Shown: positions 27,837 through 34,707, counted from the stretch's first letter. The stretch is 37,457 nucleotides of DNA from Peptoniphilaceae bacterium (GCA_022779285.1 JALFST010000027.1:1-37457); one strand, 5' to 3'. Notes: a model not told the origin generated them from the sequence alone. A program made the numbers and translations.

Positions 27837-28366
27837 ATACAAAAACATCGCATTCTGTGCCATTTCGCGTAGGAAACGGATATGATGTTCATGAATTGGT
27901 TGAAGGGCGAAGGCTCATACTGGGAGGTATCGATATCCCGTTTGAAAAGGGCCTTCAGGGACATTCCGATGCGGATGTTTTGGTTCATGCATTGATGGAT
28001 GCCCTATGCGGAGCGGTCGTTTTGGGGGATATCGGCAAATTATTTCCGGATACGGATCCTGCCTATAAAGGAATCTCTTCCCTGATCCTTCTTTCACGCG
28101 TAGCGGAAAAGGTGGAGAAAATGGGCTGGATACTGGGCAATGCAGATATCATTGTCTGTGCACAACGTCCGAAGCTTGCTCCTTATATCGTGGAGATGCG
28201 ACAAAAGCTTGCTGAAGTCATGCGCTGCAATATCGATCAAATTTCGATTAAAGCAACCACAACGGAAAAATTGGGATTCGTCGGTCGAGAAGAAGGCATG
28301 GCGAGCTACGCTACAGTCTTATTGTTAAGAAAAGAATCTTCCGCGACAAGGACCGAGGAAGGGTGA
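27833..28366 (+). CDS. ispF: 2-C-methyl-D-erythritol 2,4-cyclodiphosphate synthase
   Basis: Fifth step of the MEP pathway, cyclising CDP-ME 2-phosphate. The 177-residue product has metal-binding GYDVH (Asp, His) and HSDADVLVHALMDAL, followed by LGDIGKLFPDTDP and KATTTEKLGFVGREEG. It has about 10 extra residues at each end relative to typical enzymes. Overlaps ispD (ATGA), the common IspD-IspF arrangement, and its 3' end abuts mreB. Confidence 0.95.
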   Translation: MNTKTSHSVPFRVGNGYDVHELVEGRRLILGGIDIPFEKGLQGHSDADVLVHALMDALCGAVVLGDIGKLFPDTDPAYKGISSLILLSRVAEKVEKMGWILGNADIIVCAQRPKLAPYIVEMRQKLAEVMRCNIDQISIKATTTEKLGFVGREEGMASYATVLLLRKESSATRTEEG

Positions 28367-28368
28367 TC

Positions 28369-29427
28369 ATGGCATTTTTAAGAAAAAATTTGGCAATAGA
28401 CCTGGGAACCACAAGCGTGCTTGTCTTTACACGCGCACAGGGAGTTCTTCTCAATGAGCCTTCCGTGGTTGCCGTGGATACCTATACAGACAAAATTGTT
28501 GCGGTGGGAGAAGAAGCACGGGAAATGCTTGGCCGAACCCCCGGCAATATTATTGCCGGAAAGCCGATGAGGGATGGCGTAATTGCGGACTATGAGGCTA
28601 CCGAGAGAATGCTCCGATATTTTCTGAGAAAGGCCGTCGGCCGTACTATGCTGGGGCCGGATCTCATAATCTGCGTGCCGTCACAGGCGACTCAGGTGCA
28701 AAAACGTGCCGTAGTTCAAGCCGCAACGGCAGCCGGCGCACATCACACTTTTTTGATTGAAGAGCCTCTTGCAGCAGCGATCGGTGCGGGAATCGACATT
28801 GCCGATCCTGACGGACATCTGATCGTGGATATCGGAGGGGGAACCACGGATGTCGCTTTAATTTCCATGGGAGGCATTGTGATCTCAAAATCCACGCGCG
28901 TTGCAGGAGATTCCTTTGACTCGGCGATCGCCCGTTATATTCGCACTCGTTATAGCTTGATCATCGGGGAGCGTACGGCAGAAGAAATCAAGTTCGATAT
29001 CTGTTCGGTAAGTGCGACCGATCCTCCTGAGGAATTGGAGGTGAAGGGCAGAAGTCTGCTGGATGGACTGCCTGTCCGCGTATATGTTACTGCTGAGGAA
29101 ATCATGAATGCCGTACAAGGTCCGCTTGACGAAATCGTAGATACCATCCATGAGGTGCTTTCCGATACGCCGCCGGAGCTTGCTGCGGATCTGTATGACC
29201 GCGGTCTGCTTCTCACCGGCGGAGGAGCCTTGGTACGCGGATTACAGGATACGATACGGGATCGTCTGAAAATGAGTGTCCATCTTGCAGAAAATCCGGT
29301 GACAGCTGTTGTGCGCGGGACGGGCAAAGCCTTGGGGTGGATTCGCCGGCTGAAATCAGGAGATGAGGTGCTTGCTGAGAATTCGAGACGGCTTGTGATG
29401 AATCGAGAGGCCTTGCGCAAGCGATGA
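28369..29427 (+). CDS. mreB: MreB-family actin-like cell shape protein
   Basis: Actin-like ATPase that organises peripheral cell-wall synthesis. The 352-residue product has phosphate-binding loop DLGTTSVLVF, the connect motif VDIGGGTTDVALIS, SFDSAI, and adenosine motif LLTGGGALVRGL, all MreB-like (DnaK/FtsA are excluded by length and motifs). The start ATG has GAGGAAGGG before it; a GTG at 28363 overlapping the ispF stop is an alternative adding two residues. mreC and mreD are not next to it, so it could equally be an Mbl/MreBH-type paralogue. Confidence 0.92.
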   Translation: MAFLRKNLAIDLGTTSVLVFTRAQGVLLNEPSVVAVDTYTDKIVAVGEEAREMLGRTPGNIIAGKPMRDGVIADYEATERMLRYFLRKAVGRTMLGPDLIICVPSQATQVQKRAVVQAATAAGAHHTFLIEEPLAAAIGAGIDIADPDGHLIVDIGGGTTDVALISMGGIVISKSTRVAGDSFDSAIARYIRTRYSLIIGERTAEEIKFDICSVSATDPPEELEVKGRSLLDGLPVRVYVTAEEIMNAVQGPLDEIVDTIHEVLSDTPPELAADLYDRGLLLTGGGALVRGLQDTIRDRLKMSVHLAENPVTAVVRGTGKALGWIRRLKSGDEVLAENSRRLVMNREALRKR

Positions 29428-29454
29428 GAGAAGAAATCGTTCCTCATCATGTAA

Positions 29455-29490
29455 TGCGATGGAGTGTGTTTCCATGCAATGTTTCTTTTG
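29455..29490 (+). terminator. Possible weak terminator after mreB
   Basis: TGC-ATGGA (29455-29463, one bulged G) pairs with TCCATGCA (29471-29478), followed by a T-rich stretch (29480-29490). Weak stem and interrupted T run. Confidence 0.3.
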
Positions 29491-29563
29491 ATCCGGATGG
29501 GTATCCTTGATATATGAGAAGCCGGCCAAAGAGACTTTGATCGATTTTAAGAAAGGAAACGCT

Positions 29564-29905
29564 GTGAAAACACAAGAAAAAACAGAAGTTCAGGAAAGAA
29601 AATCATTCTTTCAGAGACTGTCTGTTTTTCTAAAGGCATGGCATGATTATTTTGGGTATAGGCCGACGAAGCATAAAATTAAGTCAAAAAGGTACTATAG
29701 GATAAAAGCGCGAGAAGAAAGACCACCCAAGGGCGAGCCCAAAATGTCTTACTATAATAATCATATGATGGTTATACGAAATTCAGAATGGATAGCCTTA
29801 GGAGAGATCTATTATAAAGCTGCGCAAAAGGAACGAAAAAAAGCAATTCAAAAGGATAAAGAGATTCTTTGGGACAGCTTAAAAGAAGCGTGGAAGCAGT
29901 TGTAA
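29564..29905 (+). CDS. Hypothetical basic protein
   Basis: I do not recognise this 113-residue protein. It is rich in Lys, Arg, Tyr and Glu, lacks a signal peptide or membrane segment, and has no cysteine motif. Sequence blocks such as FFQRLSVFLKAWHDYFGYRP and the C-terminal helix KAAQKERKKAIQKDKEILW suggest mostly helical structure. The GTG start has AAAGGAAA just upstream; a TTG at 29507 has no ribosome binding site. It has its own terminator and lies between core genes and an accessory region. The base composition is more A-rich than the neighbours, which suggests acquisition. Confidence 0.6.
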   Translation: MKTQEKTEVQERKSFFQRLSVFLKAWHDYFGYRPTKHKIKSKRYYRIKAREERPPKGEPKMSYYNNHMMVIRNSEWIALGEIYYKAAQKERKKAIQKDKEILWDSLKEAWKQL

Positions 29906-29931
29906 TAACTAAAAAATAAAGTAAGGAAAGA

Positions 29932-29958
29932 CGTGTCAGAAATGACGCGCCTTTTTTT
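29932..29958 (+). terminator. Terminator of the hypothetical basic protein gene
   Basis: CGTGTCA (29932-29938) pairs with TGACGCG (29943-29949), one G-T pair, with a GAAA loop, then CC and seven T (29952-29958). Confidence 0.78.
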
Positions 29959-30196
29959 ATTCAAAAGACCGCCGTGTCAGGGAAAAGAAAAGGGACAGCG
30001 ATCAAATGCAGGCGGTACGCTCGGAAACGGATGCCGCTTTGAGAGAGTAACGGCTCCATTCAGGATGGGCAACAAGTTCCATAAAAATTCGTCAAAGTTA
30101 AAAAAGAGACTGAGGATAGAGAAATTGACTCTGAAAATCAGCTTCCATTCTTTAGACTCAGGGTTGAGGCCGGTCATAATGAAATTAGAGGCACAT

Positions 30197-30380
30197 ATGG
30201 GGAAAACAAGCAAAGCGCAAAAAAGAGCATCGAAGGCATGGAAGGAGAGAAACCGGGAAAAGTCAGAATGCAGAGATACAAGGACAGTGCCCGGCTTTTT
30301 ATCCGCTCCCATGCACAGAAGAGGAGTTACAAGAGTTAGAGGGGCTCATTGAAGAGCGTAGAGAAGCTTTAGCGGAATAG
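30197..30380 (+). pseudogene. Small hypothetical gene broken by two frameshifts
   Basis: Three consecutive frames together read as one small basic protein of about 60 residues: MGKTSKAQKRASKAWKERN in frame one, then MQRYKDSARLFIRSHA, then TEEELQELEGLIEERREALA ending in TAG at 30378. Each join is repaired by one added base, near 30260 and near 30313. The assembled pattern (basic start, YK-x-ARLFIRxHA, EEL...LIEER end) is one I know from small clostridial accessory-element proteins of unknown function. A hairpin terminator follows the last stop. In the 235 bases before it (29960-30196) I recognise nothing. Confidence 0.65.
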
Positions 30381-30382
30381 AG

Positions 30383-30413
30383 AAGGAGCGTGTACAAGCA
30401 GCACGCTCCTTTT
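30383..30413 (+). terminator. Hairpin terminator after the frameshifted gene
   Basis: AAGGAGCGTG (30383-30392) pairs perfectly with CACGCTCCTT (30402-30411); four T (30410-30413) follow. The T run is short. Confidence 0.6.
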
Positions 30414-30495
30414 ATGCAATAGAAGAGCTCTACGAAGAAGCTGAGTAAATGAAATGATTTTAAAGTGGGGACGAAACATAAAATTGCAATTGCAG

Positions 30496-30540
30496 CAGAA
30501 AAACAAAAGCCGCCTGAAATGTTGATTTCAAGCGGCTTTT
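30496..30540 (-). terminator. Terminator for the minus-strand ABC fragment
   Basis: AAAAGCCGC (30505-30513) with GCGGCTTTT (30532-30540) plus TGAAAT (30515-30520) with ATTTCA (30525-30530), one mismatch and a GTTG loop. On the minus strand the stem is followed by a T-rich TTTTGTTTTT; on plus only four T follow. Best read as the terminator of the gene ending at 30654. Confidence 0.7.
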
Positions 30541-30574
30541 ATCATGAAAGTAGTGACCTATTTTAATACAAAAA

Positions 30575-30636
30575 GGACATACCTCAGACCTTTCGTTAAA
30601 AGGTACGAGGAATAATTAGAAGGTATGAGGTATACC
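30575..30636. repeat. AT-rich repeat, left copy bracketing the regulatory module
   Basis: Contains GGACATACCT (30575-30584), TTTCGTTAAAAG (30591-30602) and GGAATAATTAGAAGGT (30609-30624). The same blocks, in different order, lie at 33318-33390 in the same orientation. Resembles degraded ends of an insertion element, but no transposase is seen between the copies. Confidence 0.5.
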
Positions 30637-30653
30637 TACTTTTTCTTTCATAA

Positions 30654-31088
30654 TCAGAACTCCTTTCCTTCTTGATAGTACCGGCTTTGCACTTCAAAGA
30701 GATTCGCATATTCGCCGCCAAGTGCCAGCAGACTTTCATGGGTTCCTTCTTCCTTGATCCCACCGTCTGCTACAAAGATAATGCGGTCGCAGAATCGGGT
30801 GGAAGCCAGTCGGTGTGAAATAAACATGGAAGTTCGCCCATGGGTCATTTCACTGTACTTCATGTAAATATCATTTTCAGCAATGGGATCGAGTGCTGCC
30901 GTAGGCTCATCCAGCAACAGGATCGGACCATCCTTATAGAGTGCTCTTGCCAGCATCAGCCTCTGGGTTTGACCCCCAGAGAACAATACACCGTCCAAAT
31001 GAACTTCACGGCCAACATGGGTCTGAAGCCCTTTCGGCAATTTCTCGATCATGGCAGTAAGTCCTGCCTTTTCAATACAGTCTCTTTC
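30654..31088 (-). pseudogene. 5'-truncated ABC transporter ATP-binding domain
   Basis: Only the C-terminal ~145 residues of an exporter-type ABC protein remain. Present are the signature region FSGGQTQRLMLARAL, Walker B ILLLDEPTAALD, the H-loop FISHR, and a normal C-terminus (HESLLALGGEYANLFEVQSRYYQEG). Walker A, Q-loop and the whole membrane domain are missing; homology ends at an in-frame TGA (31089-31091). The first in-frame ATG (31052) would give a 132-residue product unable to bind ATP. A terminator lies upstream (31127-31160), so it is probably not transcribed. It is likely the remnant of an exporter once linked to the adjacent two-component genes. Confidence 0.85.
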
Positions 31089-31126
31089 TCAAATTTCCAC
31101 TCATTGAGTTGAGCATATCATAGCAC

Positions 31127-31160
31127 AAAAATTCGTCCCCGGATTATTCTGGGGACGAAT
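31127..31160 (-). terminator. Terminator of the kinase operon
   Basis: ATTCGTCCCC (31131-31140) pairs perfectly with GGGGACGAAT (31151-31160). On the minus strand the stem runs into TTTTT. It lies 28 bases after the kinase stop. Confidence 0.75.
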
Positions 31161-31188
31161 CGTTAATTCTCGGTGATGAATTGCAAAT

Positions 31189-31851
31189 TTACACCTGCGG
31201 AATGAGAATTTCCGTAGTGAAAGCGCCGTCCTCGGAGTTACGGCTCAGATAGCCGTCCAACCGTTCGATGATGTTATCGATCCGCACAAGGCCGAAGCCA
31301 TGACCGTCGCCCTTTGTTGTCTGGAACAGTTTACCTACCTTCTCCAGCTTCTTGGTGGAAGTGAAGTTGGTGAAAGAGATGTAGAGCTGGGTACCTTTCA
31401 TATCCATGTACACCCGAATCTGCCGCTGGTCTTCCGGCAGGGATAGGCTGGCTTCGATGGCATTGTCAAACAGGTTGCCGATGATGCAGCACAGATCCAG
31501 CTCGGACATTTTTAGTTTCACCGGGATGTGGGCATCGCAATGGACAGTAATGCACTTGGACTGTGCCAAGGATATCTTGCTGTTCAGAATAGCATCCGCC
31601 ATGGCATTGCCAGTCTTGACCACAGTATCCACGGTGTTCAGATCCGTGTCCAGCTCGTCCAGGTACGCCTTGATCGCATCCATATCACCGTTGGCAGCCA
31701 GCACCTTCATGGTCTGGATGTGGTTGCGGTAGTCATGCCGCCATCCCCGGATCTGCCGGTACATATTGTCCACTTCCTGATAGTGGGTCTCAATCAGTTC
31801 CCGCTGGTAGGCAGCGATCCGCTTGTCTATCTGTTTTGAAAAGAGGGACAT
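31189..31851 (-). CDS. GHKL-domain sensor kinase, soluble (AgrC-like catalytic part)
   Basis: A 220-residue kinase of the HPK10/GHKL type used with LytTR regulators. The H-box is RGWRHDYRNHIQ, the N-box NLFDNAIEAS, and the G-box GDGHGFGLVRI. There is no transmembrane sensor domain; the product starts directly with a helical region (MSLFSKQIDKRIAAYQ). Since the ATG has a good GGGAGGATCACC, and similar short GHKL proteins occur beside LytTR genes in Clostridia, it is probably complete rather than truncated. Its input signal may come from a partner protein, possibly the HD protein 18 bases upstream. Confidence 0.88.
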   Translation of the reverse strand: MSLFSKQIDKRIAAYQRELIETHYQEVDNMYRQIRGWRHDYRNHIQTMKVLAANGDMDAIKAYLDELDTDLNTVDTVVKTGNAMADAILNSKISLAQSKCITVHCDAHIPVKLKMSELDLCCIIGNLFDNAIEASLSLPEDQRQIRVYMDMKGTQLYISFTNFTSTKKLEKVGKLFQTTKGDGHGFGLVRIDNIIERLDGYLSRNSEDGAFTTEILIPQV

Positions 31852-31869
31852 GGTGATCCTCCCTGTGAA

Positions 31870-32472
31870 CTAAAATAAATCTGCCGAAGAATTCTCTAAT
31901 ACATTTGGCAACAGCGAATATATATTGCAACCACAAAGGTTATCAAAATGAGTTTTTGTTGCCATAAATGCCTTCCACTTCTCAATTGTAAAATCGTAGA
32001 GTCCGTGGCGAATTGCTACATCTACAAAACGCTTTTCCATTATACATGCCCCATTGGGTAAAGAAATCGCATCGCATAGCTGAATTAAAATGTCGTAATC
32101 ATCAAACTGCACTTGCTTAAGATACTTATCTAAAAAACTGAGTTGGTCACTTGTGCAGTCGATTTTTCCGAAGAACGTTTTTACATCTCTTATCGGGAAA
32201 GAGTGAGTTAAACAAATTCGAGCTATCTCATGCTGATCCAGACTCATCATATACTCATATCCATCAAACAAATGTAGAATTCCGGTTATGCCTGCACGGC
32301 GCCCAATATCATGAAGCAATCCCATAACATAGGCCTTATCTGCATCCAGGCTCGCGGCTTTTGCGATTAGTTGCGCGTTGTGAGCGACAGACACACTGTG
32401 CAACTCCCACGGCCCCGGATTCATTTTTACTGCAATTTTCAATTCCTGTTCGGCTTCTAAAGCTGACAACAT
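31870..32472 (-). CDS. HD-domain phosphohydrolase-like protein
   Basis: A 200-residue protein with an HD-type metal-binding domain: His25 in WELHSVSVAHNA, His54-Asp55 in GLLHDIGRR, and Asp134 in LIQLCDAIS. HD proteins hydrolyse phosphate esters, often nucleotides, but the substrate cannot be read from sequence. It lies between the response regulator (12-base gap) and the kinase (18-base gap), with AAGGAGA before its ATG, so all three are one operon. Such an insertion is unusual for LytTR/GHKL pairs, and it might make or remove a signal for the kinase. Confidence 0.8.
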   Translation of the reverse strand: MLSALEAEQELKIAVKMNPGPWELHSVSVAHNAQLIAKAASLDADKAYVMGLLHDIGRRAGITGILHLFDGYEYMMSLDQHEIARICLTHSFPIRDVKTFFGKIDCTSDQLSFLDKYLKQVQFDDYDILIQLCDAISLPNGACIMEKRFVDVAIRHGLYDFTIEKWKAFMATKTHFDNLCGCNIYSLLPNVLENSSADLF

Positions 32473-32484
32473 ATTACTATCTCC

Positions 32485-33183
32485 TTATGTACGCTGAATG
32501 ATCGCCCGGTTCAGCGGTTCGTAAGCACCTCTGGGCAGGGGTAACAAAGTACCATCGGACAGGTGCACTTCCGTTTTGGTGACTCGCTGGATATATTTCA
32601 GGTTCAGGATCATTGCCCGACCTACCCGGCAGAAGCGGTCATCCAGTTCTCTCTCGAAATCGCCCAAGGTGCGCTTGACTGTGTAATCAGCTTTTGCGTG
32701 GACAGTCACATAGTTCTGATGCACACCCAGATAGCGGATCTCATAGAACGGAATCCGCACCATCTCACCGTAGGCTTCCAGATTTAAGCACCGTTCCTCC
32801 TGCTTCCGCTTTTCCAGTGCCCGATCCATGACTGTCAGTAGCTTTTTCTGGTTCACAGGCTTCATCAGATAGTGGAGCGCTGCCACCTCGTAACCCTCTG
32901 CAATATAGTCGGAGTAGCCGGTGATGAACACGATCTGCACTGCTTCATTGTCCTGCCGGACTCGCTTTGCCATAGTAACGCCGTCCATAGCGCCCATTTC
33001 AATATCCAGAAGAAGAATATCCCAATCCTTGTCCTCGGCATAGCGGAACAAGAAAGCTTCCGCAGAAGGAAACAACTCGGCCTGTATATTTGCCTGTCGC
33101 AGATATGCCCAGCTATTCAAAATACCTTGTACGAATTCAGCATCCTTGGTGCTGTCATCTACGATTGCAACCCGATAGGCCAT
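32485..33183 (-). CDS. LytTR-family response regulator
   Basis: A 232-residue two-domain regulator. Receiver domain: acidic pair in VAIVDDSTKD, phospho-acceptor Asp60 in ILLLDIEM, Lys in LMKPVNQ. LytTR DNA-binding domain (about 130-232): IRYLGVHQNYVTVHA and DRFCRVGRAMILNLKYI. Members such as AgrA bind pairs of direct repeats. The start at 33183 follows GAAGGTGAACAC; the frame is open to 33315 but without support. It is the first gene of the operon and probably acts with the GHKL kinase two genes downstream. Confidence 0.93.
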   Translation of the reverse strand: MAYRVAIVDDSTKDAEFVQGILNSWAYLRQANIQAELFPSAEAFLFRYAEDKDWDILLLDIEMGAMDGVTMAKRVRQDNEAVQIVFITGYSDYIAEGYEVAALHYLMKPVNQKKLLTVMDRALEKRKQEERCLNLEAYGEMVRIPFYEIRYLGVHQNYVTVHAKADYTVKRTLGDFERELDDRFCRVGRAMILNLKYIQRVTKTEVHLSDGTLLPLPRGAYEPLNRAIIQRT

Positions 33184-33210
33184 GTGTTCACCTTCTTTCG
33201 CTTTTGCTAT

Positions 33211-33239
33211 ATTATGGCCACTTTTTCCGCTTGTTGCAA
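33211..33239 (-). promoter_or_regulatory. Promoter of the LytTR-HD-GHKL operon
   Basis: On the minus strand TTGCAA (33234-33239), 17-base spacer, CATAAT (33211-33216). Transcription would start about 20 bases before the regulator gene's start codon. Confidence 0.55.
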
Positions 33240-33317
33240 GATATGTTTCGCTCTCAAAATTGGCCACGAGACTTTCAATCTGGTGTAGAAGTATTTCGCA
33301 GGCCCTAACAACCACAA

Positions 33318-33390
33318 GGAATAATTAAAAGGTGGACATACCTATGGCGAAAATGGACACACCTCCGACATTTCGTTAAAAGATATGCCT
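33318..33390. repeat. AT-rich repeat, right copy bracketing the regulatory module
   Basis: Contains GGAATAATTAAAAGGT (33318-33333), GGACATACCT (33334-33343), GGACACACCT (33355-33364) and TTTCGTTAAAAG (33371-33382), related to the copy at 30575-30636. The tandem GGACAYACCT units, 21 bases apart, look like transposase-binding repeats at the end of an insertion element; this is an interpretation. Confidence 0.5.
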
Positions 33391-33401
33391 CGATAAAACA
33401 G

Positions 33402-33447
33402 AACCAGGCTCTGAGGTGATGATCTGACATCGCCACAGAGCCTGGTT
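33402..33447. repeat. Long hairpin of unknown role
   Basis: AACCAGGCTCTG (33402-33413) pairs with CAGAGCCTGGTT (33436-33447); after one mismatch, GGTGATG (33415-33421) pairs with CATCGCC (33428-33434), one G-T, around a six-base loop. No clear T run on plus; CTGTTTTATC follows on minus. TTTCGTTAAA directly follows it, repeating the motif at 33371. Confidence 0.6.
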
Positions 33448-33483
33448 TCGTTAAATCGTATGGAAAAACCCTTGCAATCAAGA

Positions 33484-33545
33484 GAAAATAAAAAGAAACT
33501 GGACACCTGCTTCGATACCCATGGTATCAAAATAGGTGTCCAGTT
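33484..33545 (-). terminator. Terminator downstream of tRNA-Pro
   Basis: AACTGGACACCT (33497-33508) pairs with AGGTGTCCAGTT (33534-33545) and an inner GATACC/GGTATC pair closes a three-base loop. On the minus strand the stem is followed by TTTCTTTTTATTTTC. It lies five bases past the tRNA 3' end. Confidence 0.75.
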
Positions 33546-33549
33546 ATGA

Positions 33550-33623
33550 TCGGAGTGAGAGGATTCGAACCTCCGGCCTCCTGCTCCCGAAGCAGGCGCG
33601 CTACCGAGCTGCGCTACACCCCG
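33550..33623 (-). tRNA. tRNA-Pro, anticodon CGG
   Basis: On the minus strand a full cloverleaf folds: acceptor CGGGGTG/CACTCCG with one G-T pair, D arm GCGC...GCGC, anticodon stem CCTGC/GCAGG with loop TTCGGGA (anticodon CGG, reads CCG), and T arm GGAGG/CCTCT with loop TTCGAAT. The discriminator base is A. CCA is not encoded. Length 74 bases. Confidence 0.95.
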
Positions 33624-33638
33624 TAAGAAGACTTATAG

Positions 33639-33667
33639 ATGTTATCACAAAATAATAATTGTGACAA
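33639..33667 (-). promoter_or_regulatory. Promoter of tRNA-Pro
   Basis: On the minus strand TTGTCA (33662-33667), 17-base spacer, TAACAT (33639-33644). Starts transcription about 10 bases before the mature tRNA 5' end. Confidence 0.55.
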
Positions 33668-33716
33668 TACCCGAAAGTGCGGAATCTCATTCCATGCCGA
33701 AAAATTTGAGAAAAGC

Positions 33717-33745
33717 TTGATGCTTTATAACTTTTGTAATACAAT
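33717..33745 (+). promoter_or_regulatory. Promoter of the RHH-SPFH operon
   Basis: TTGATG (33717-33722), 17-base spacer, TACAAT (33740-33745). The -10 and most of the spacer lie in the left half of a perfect palindrome, so a protein bound there would block RNA polymerase. Confidence 0.6.
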
Positions 33746-33765
33746 TGTATTACAAAAGTTATAAA
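33724..33765. promoter_or_regulatory. 42-bp perfect palindrome, probable operator
   Basis: Every base from 33724 to 33744 is complementary to its mirror from 33765 to 33745, with no loop. The core is TGTAATACAATTGTATTACA. It overlaps the operon promoter and lies 38 bases before the ribbon-helix-helix gene. No T run follows, so it is not a terminator. Binding by the RHH protein is an inference from position and symmetry. Confidence 0.8.
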
Positions 33766-33802
33766 CGAGTCATATCGGAATTCAGAGAGAATGAGGTGAC
33801 GA

Positions 33803-34000
33803 ATGGAAAATAAGCTTATCATTCCGGCAAAAAAATATCAGGGAGAAACCTCTGTGGTTTCCATGCGCCTGCCCAATGACCTGGTTAGGGATTTGGATCA
33901 GGTTGCAGGGCGTACCGGACGGAATCGCAATGAAATTGTGCTCTTGTGCCTTGAATTTGCCTTGGACAATCTAAAAATTGAAAACGAGGGGCAATCATGA
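33803..34000 (+). CDS. Ribbon-helix-helix (CopG/Arc-type) regulator
   Basis: A 65-residue protein. The stretch TSVVSMRLPNDLVRDLDQVAGRTGRNRNEIVLLCLEFAL divides into a beta strand (SVVSMRLP), a first helix (DLVRDLDQVA) and a second helix (RNEIVLLCLEFAL), the ribbon-helix-helix fold. It would bind DNA as a dimer through the strands. ATG follows GAGGTG. The adjacent palindrome suggests autorepression. The stop overlaps the next gene (ATGA). An antitoxin role is possible by family but no toxin-like partner is seen. Confidence 0.85.
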   Translation: MENKLIIPAKKYQGETSVVSMRLPNDLVRDLDQVAGRTGRNRNEIVLLCLEFALDNLKIENEGQS

Positions 34001-34707
34001 AAAAACATGGATTCTTTTATGGAATTGCGGTGCTTTTATTAGGCATGTATGTATCTCTGACGTTGCTTTTAACGAAAGAAAGAGATGCTCAGTTTTGGCT
34101 GGGCTTCGGCGCTGTGATCTTTGCCTTGGTGGTGTGGACGGTCAGCTACACTTTGAGCACCGACAAAAAGCTGATCGCTCCGGCGCGTGCAATGGTTTTT
34201 TCGATCACCACGATGTATGTGCTGGCAACATGGAGCGCCAATTTGATATTGGATGGATTTCTGGCAGTCGGCCGGAAGCTGTTTTTCAGCGTGCATATTC
34301 TGATGTTTACGGTAGCGGCCGTATCCATTCTTGTGATCCTCAAGGTGGCGTTCTCCTATCAAGCGCAAAAGGAAGCGGAAAAACGCAGCCTTTTGCCGTT
34401 GCAGAGAGCAATACTGGCTTGGGAGGAGCTGCGGGAAAAAGTGCGTCGGATGCCGCAGGCAAGAGGCGCCATTCTCCATGATGTAGACCTGTTTTTGAAT
34501 GATCTGCGGTTTGCCGATTTCGGTCCGGACGCAGAGGATTCGGAACAGGATCTCTTGGAAGGAGCCGAGCGATTTTCGGCGGAGGTGGATCATATAGAAT
34601 CCATTGCTTCTGAGGATTTTTCGTCGGCAAAAGCGATTCTGGAGGAAATGCATGGCATTGTACGAATCCGAAGCACACGGATCAGAGTCTCAGAGGATCA
34701 GGATTAA
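33997..34707 (+). CDS. Four-TM membrane protein of unknown function
   Basis: I do not recognise this 236-residue protein. Four hydrophobic segments (about 6-25, 33-53, 63-88 and 94-119) are followed by a charged cytoplasmic region of some 115 residues, mostly helical (AEKRSLLPLQRAILAWEELREK; EGAERFSAEVDHIESIA). With a basic N-terminus, both ends are predicted inside. It overlaps the RHH gene and lies nine bases before the SPFH gene, so it belongs to the same operon and may be the membrane anchor of the complex. Confidence 0.82.
   Translation: MKKHGFFYGIAVLLLGMYVSLTLLLTKERDAQFWLGFGAVIFALVVWTVSYTLSTDKKLIAPARAMVFSITTMYVLATWSANLILDGFLAVGRKLFFSVHILMFTVAAVSILVILKVAFSYQAQKEAEKRSLLPLQRAILAWEELREKVRRMPQARGAILHDVDLFLNDLRFADFGPDAEDSEQDLLEGAERFSAEVDHIESIASEDFSSAKAILEEMHGIVRIRSTRIRVSEDQD

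Noticed and set aside
29933-30352. 139-residue plus-strand frame
   Set aside because: Starts within the terminator hairpin of the upstream gene. Only its last part (from 30197) is real coding sequence, and that belongs to the frameshifted gene.
30575-33447. CRISPR array
   Set aside because: Repeats are few, unequal and irregularly spaced, and there are no cas genes.
33342-33530. 62-residue minus-strand frame
   Set aside because: Made of the repeat and hairpin arms; no ribosome binding site.
33550-33623. tRNA-Pro as the attachment site of an island
   Set aside because: The accessory region lies on the 3' side of the tRNA, which would fit, but I find no second copy of the tRNA 3' end and no integrase in the window.
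33803-34707. RHH protein and next gene as a toxin-antitoxin pair
   Set aside because: The second product is a 236-residue four-TM protein with no known toxin motif, and the operon continues into SPFH genes.
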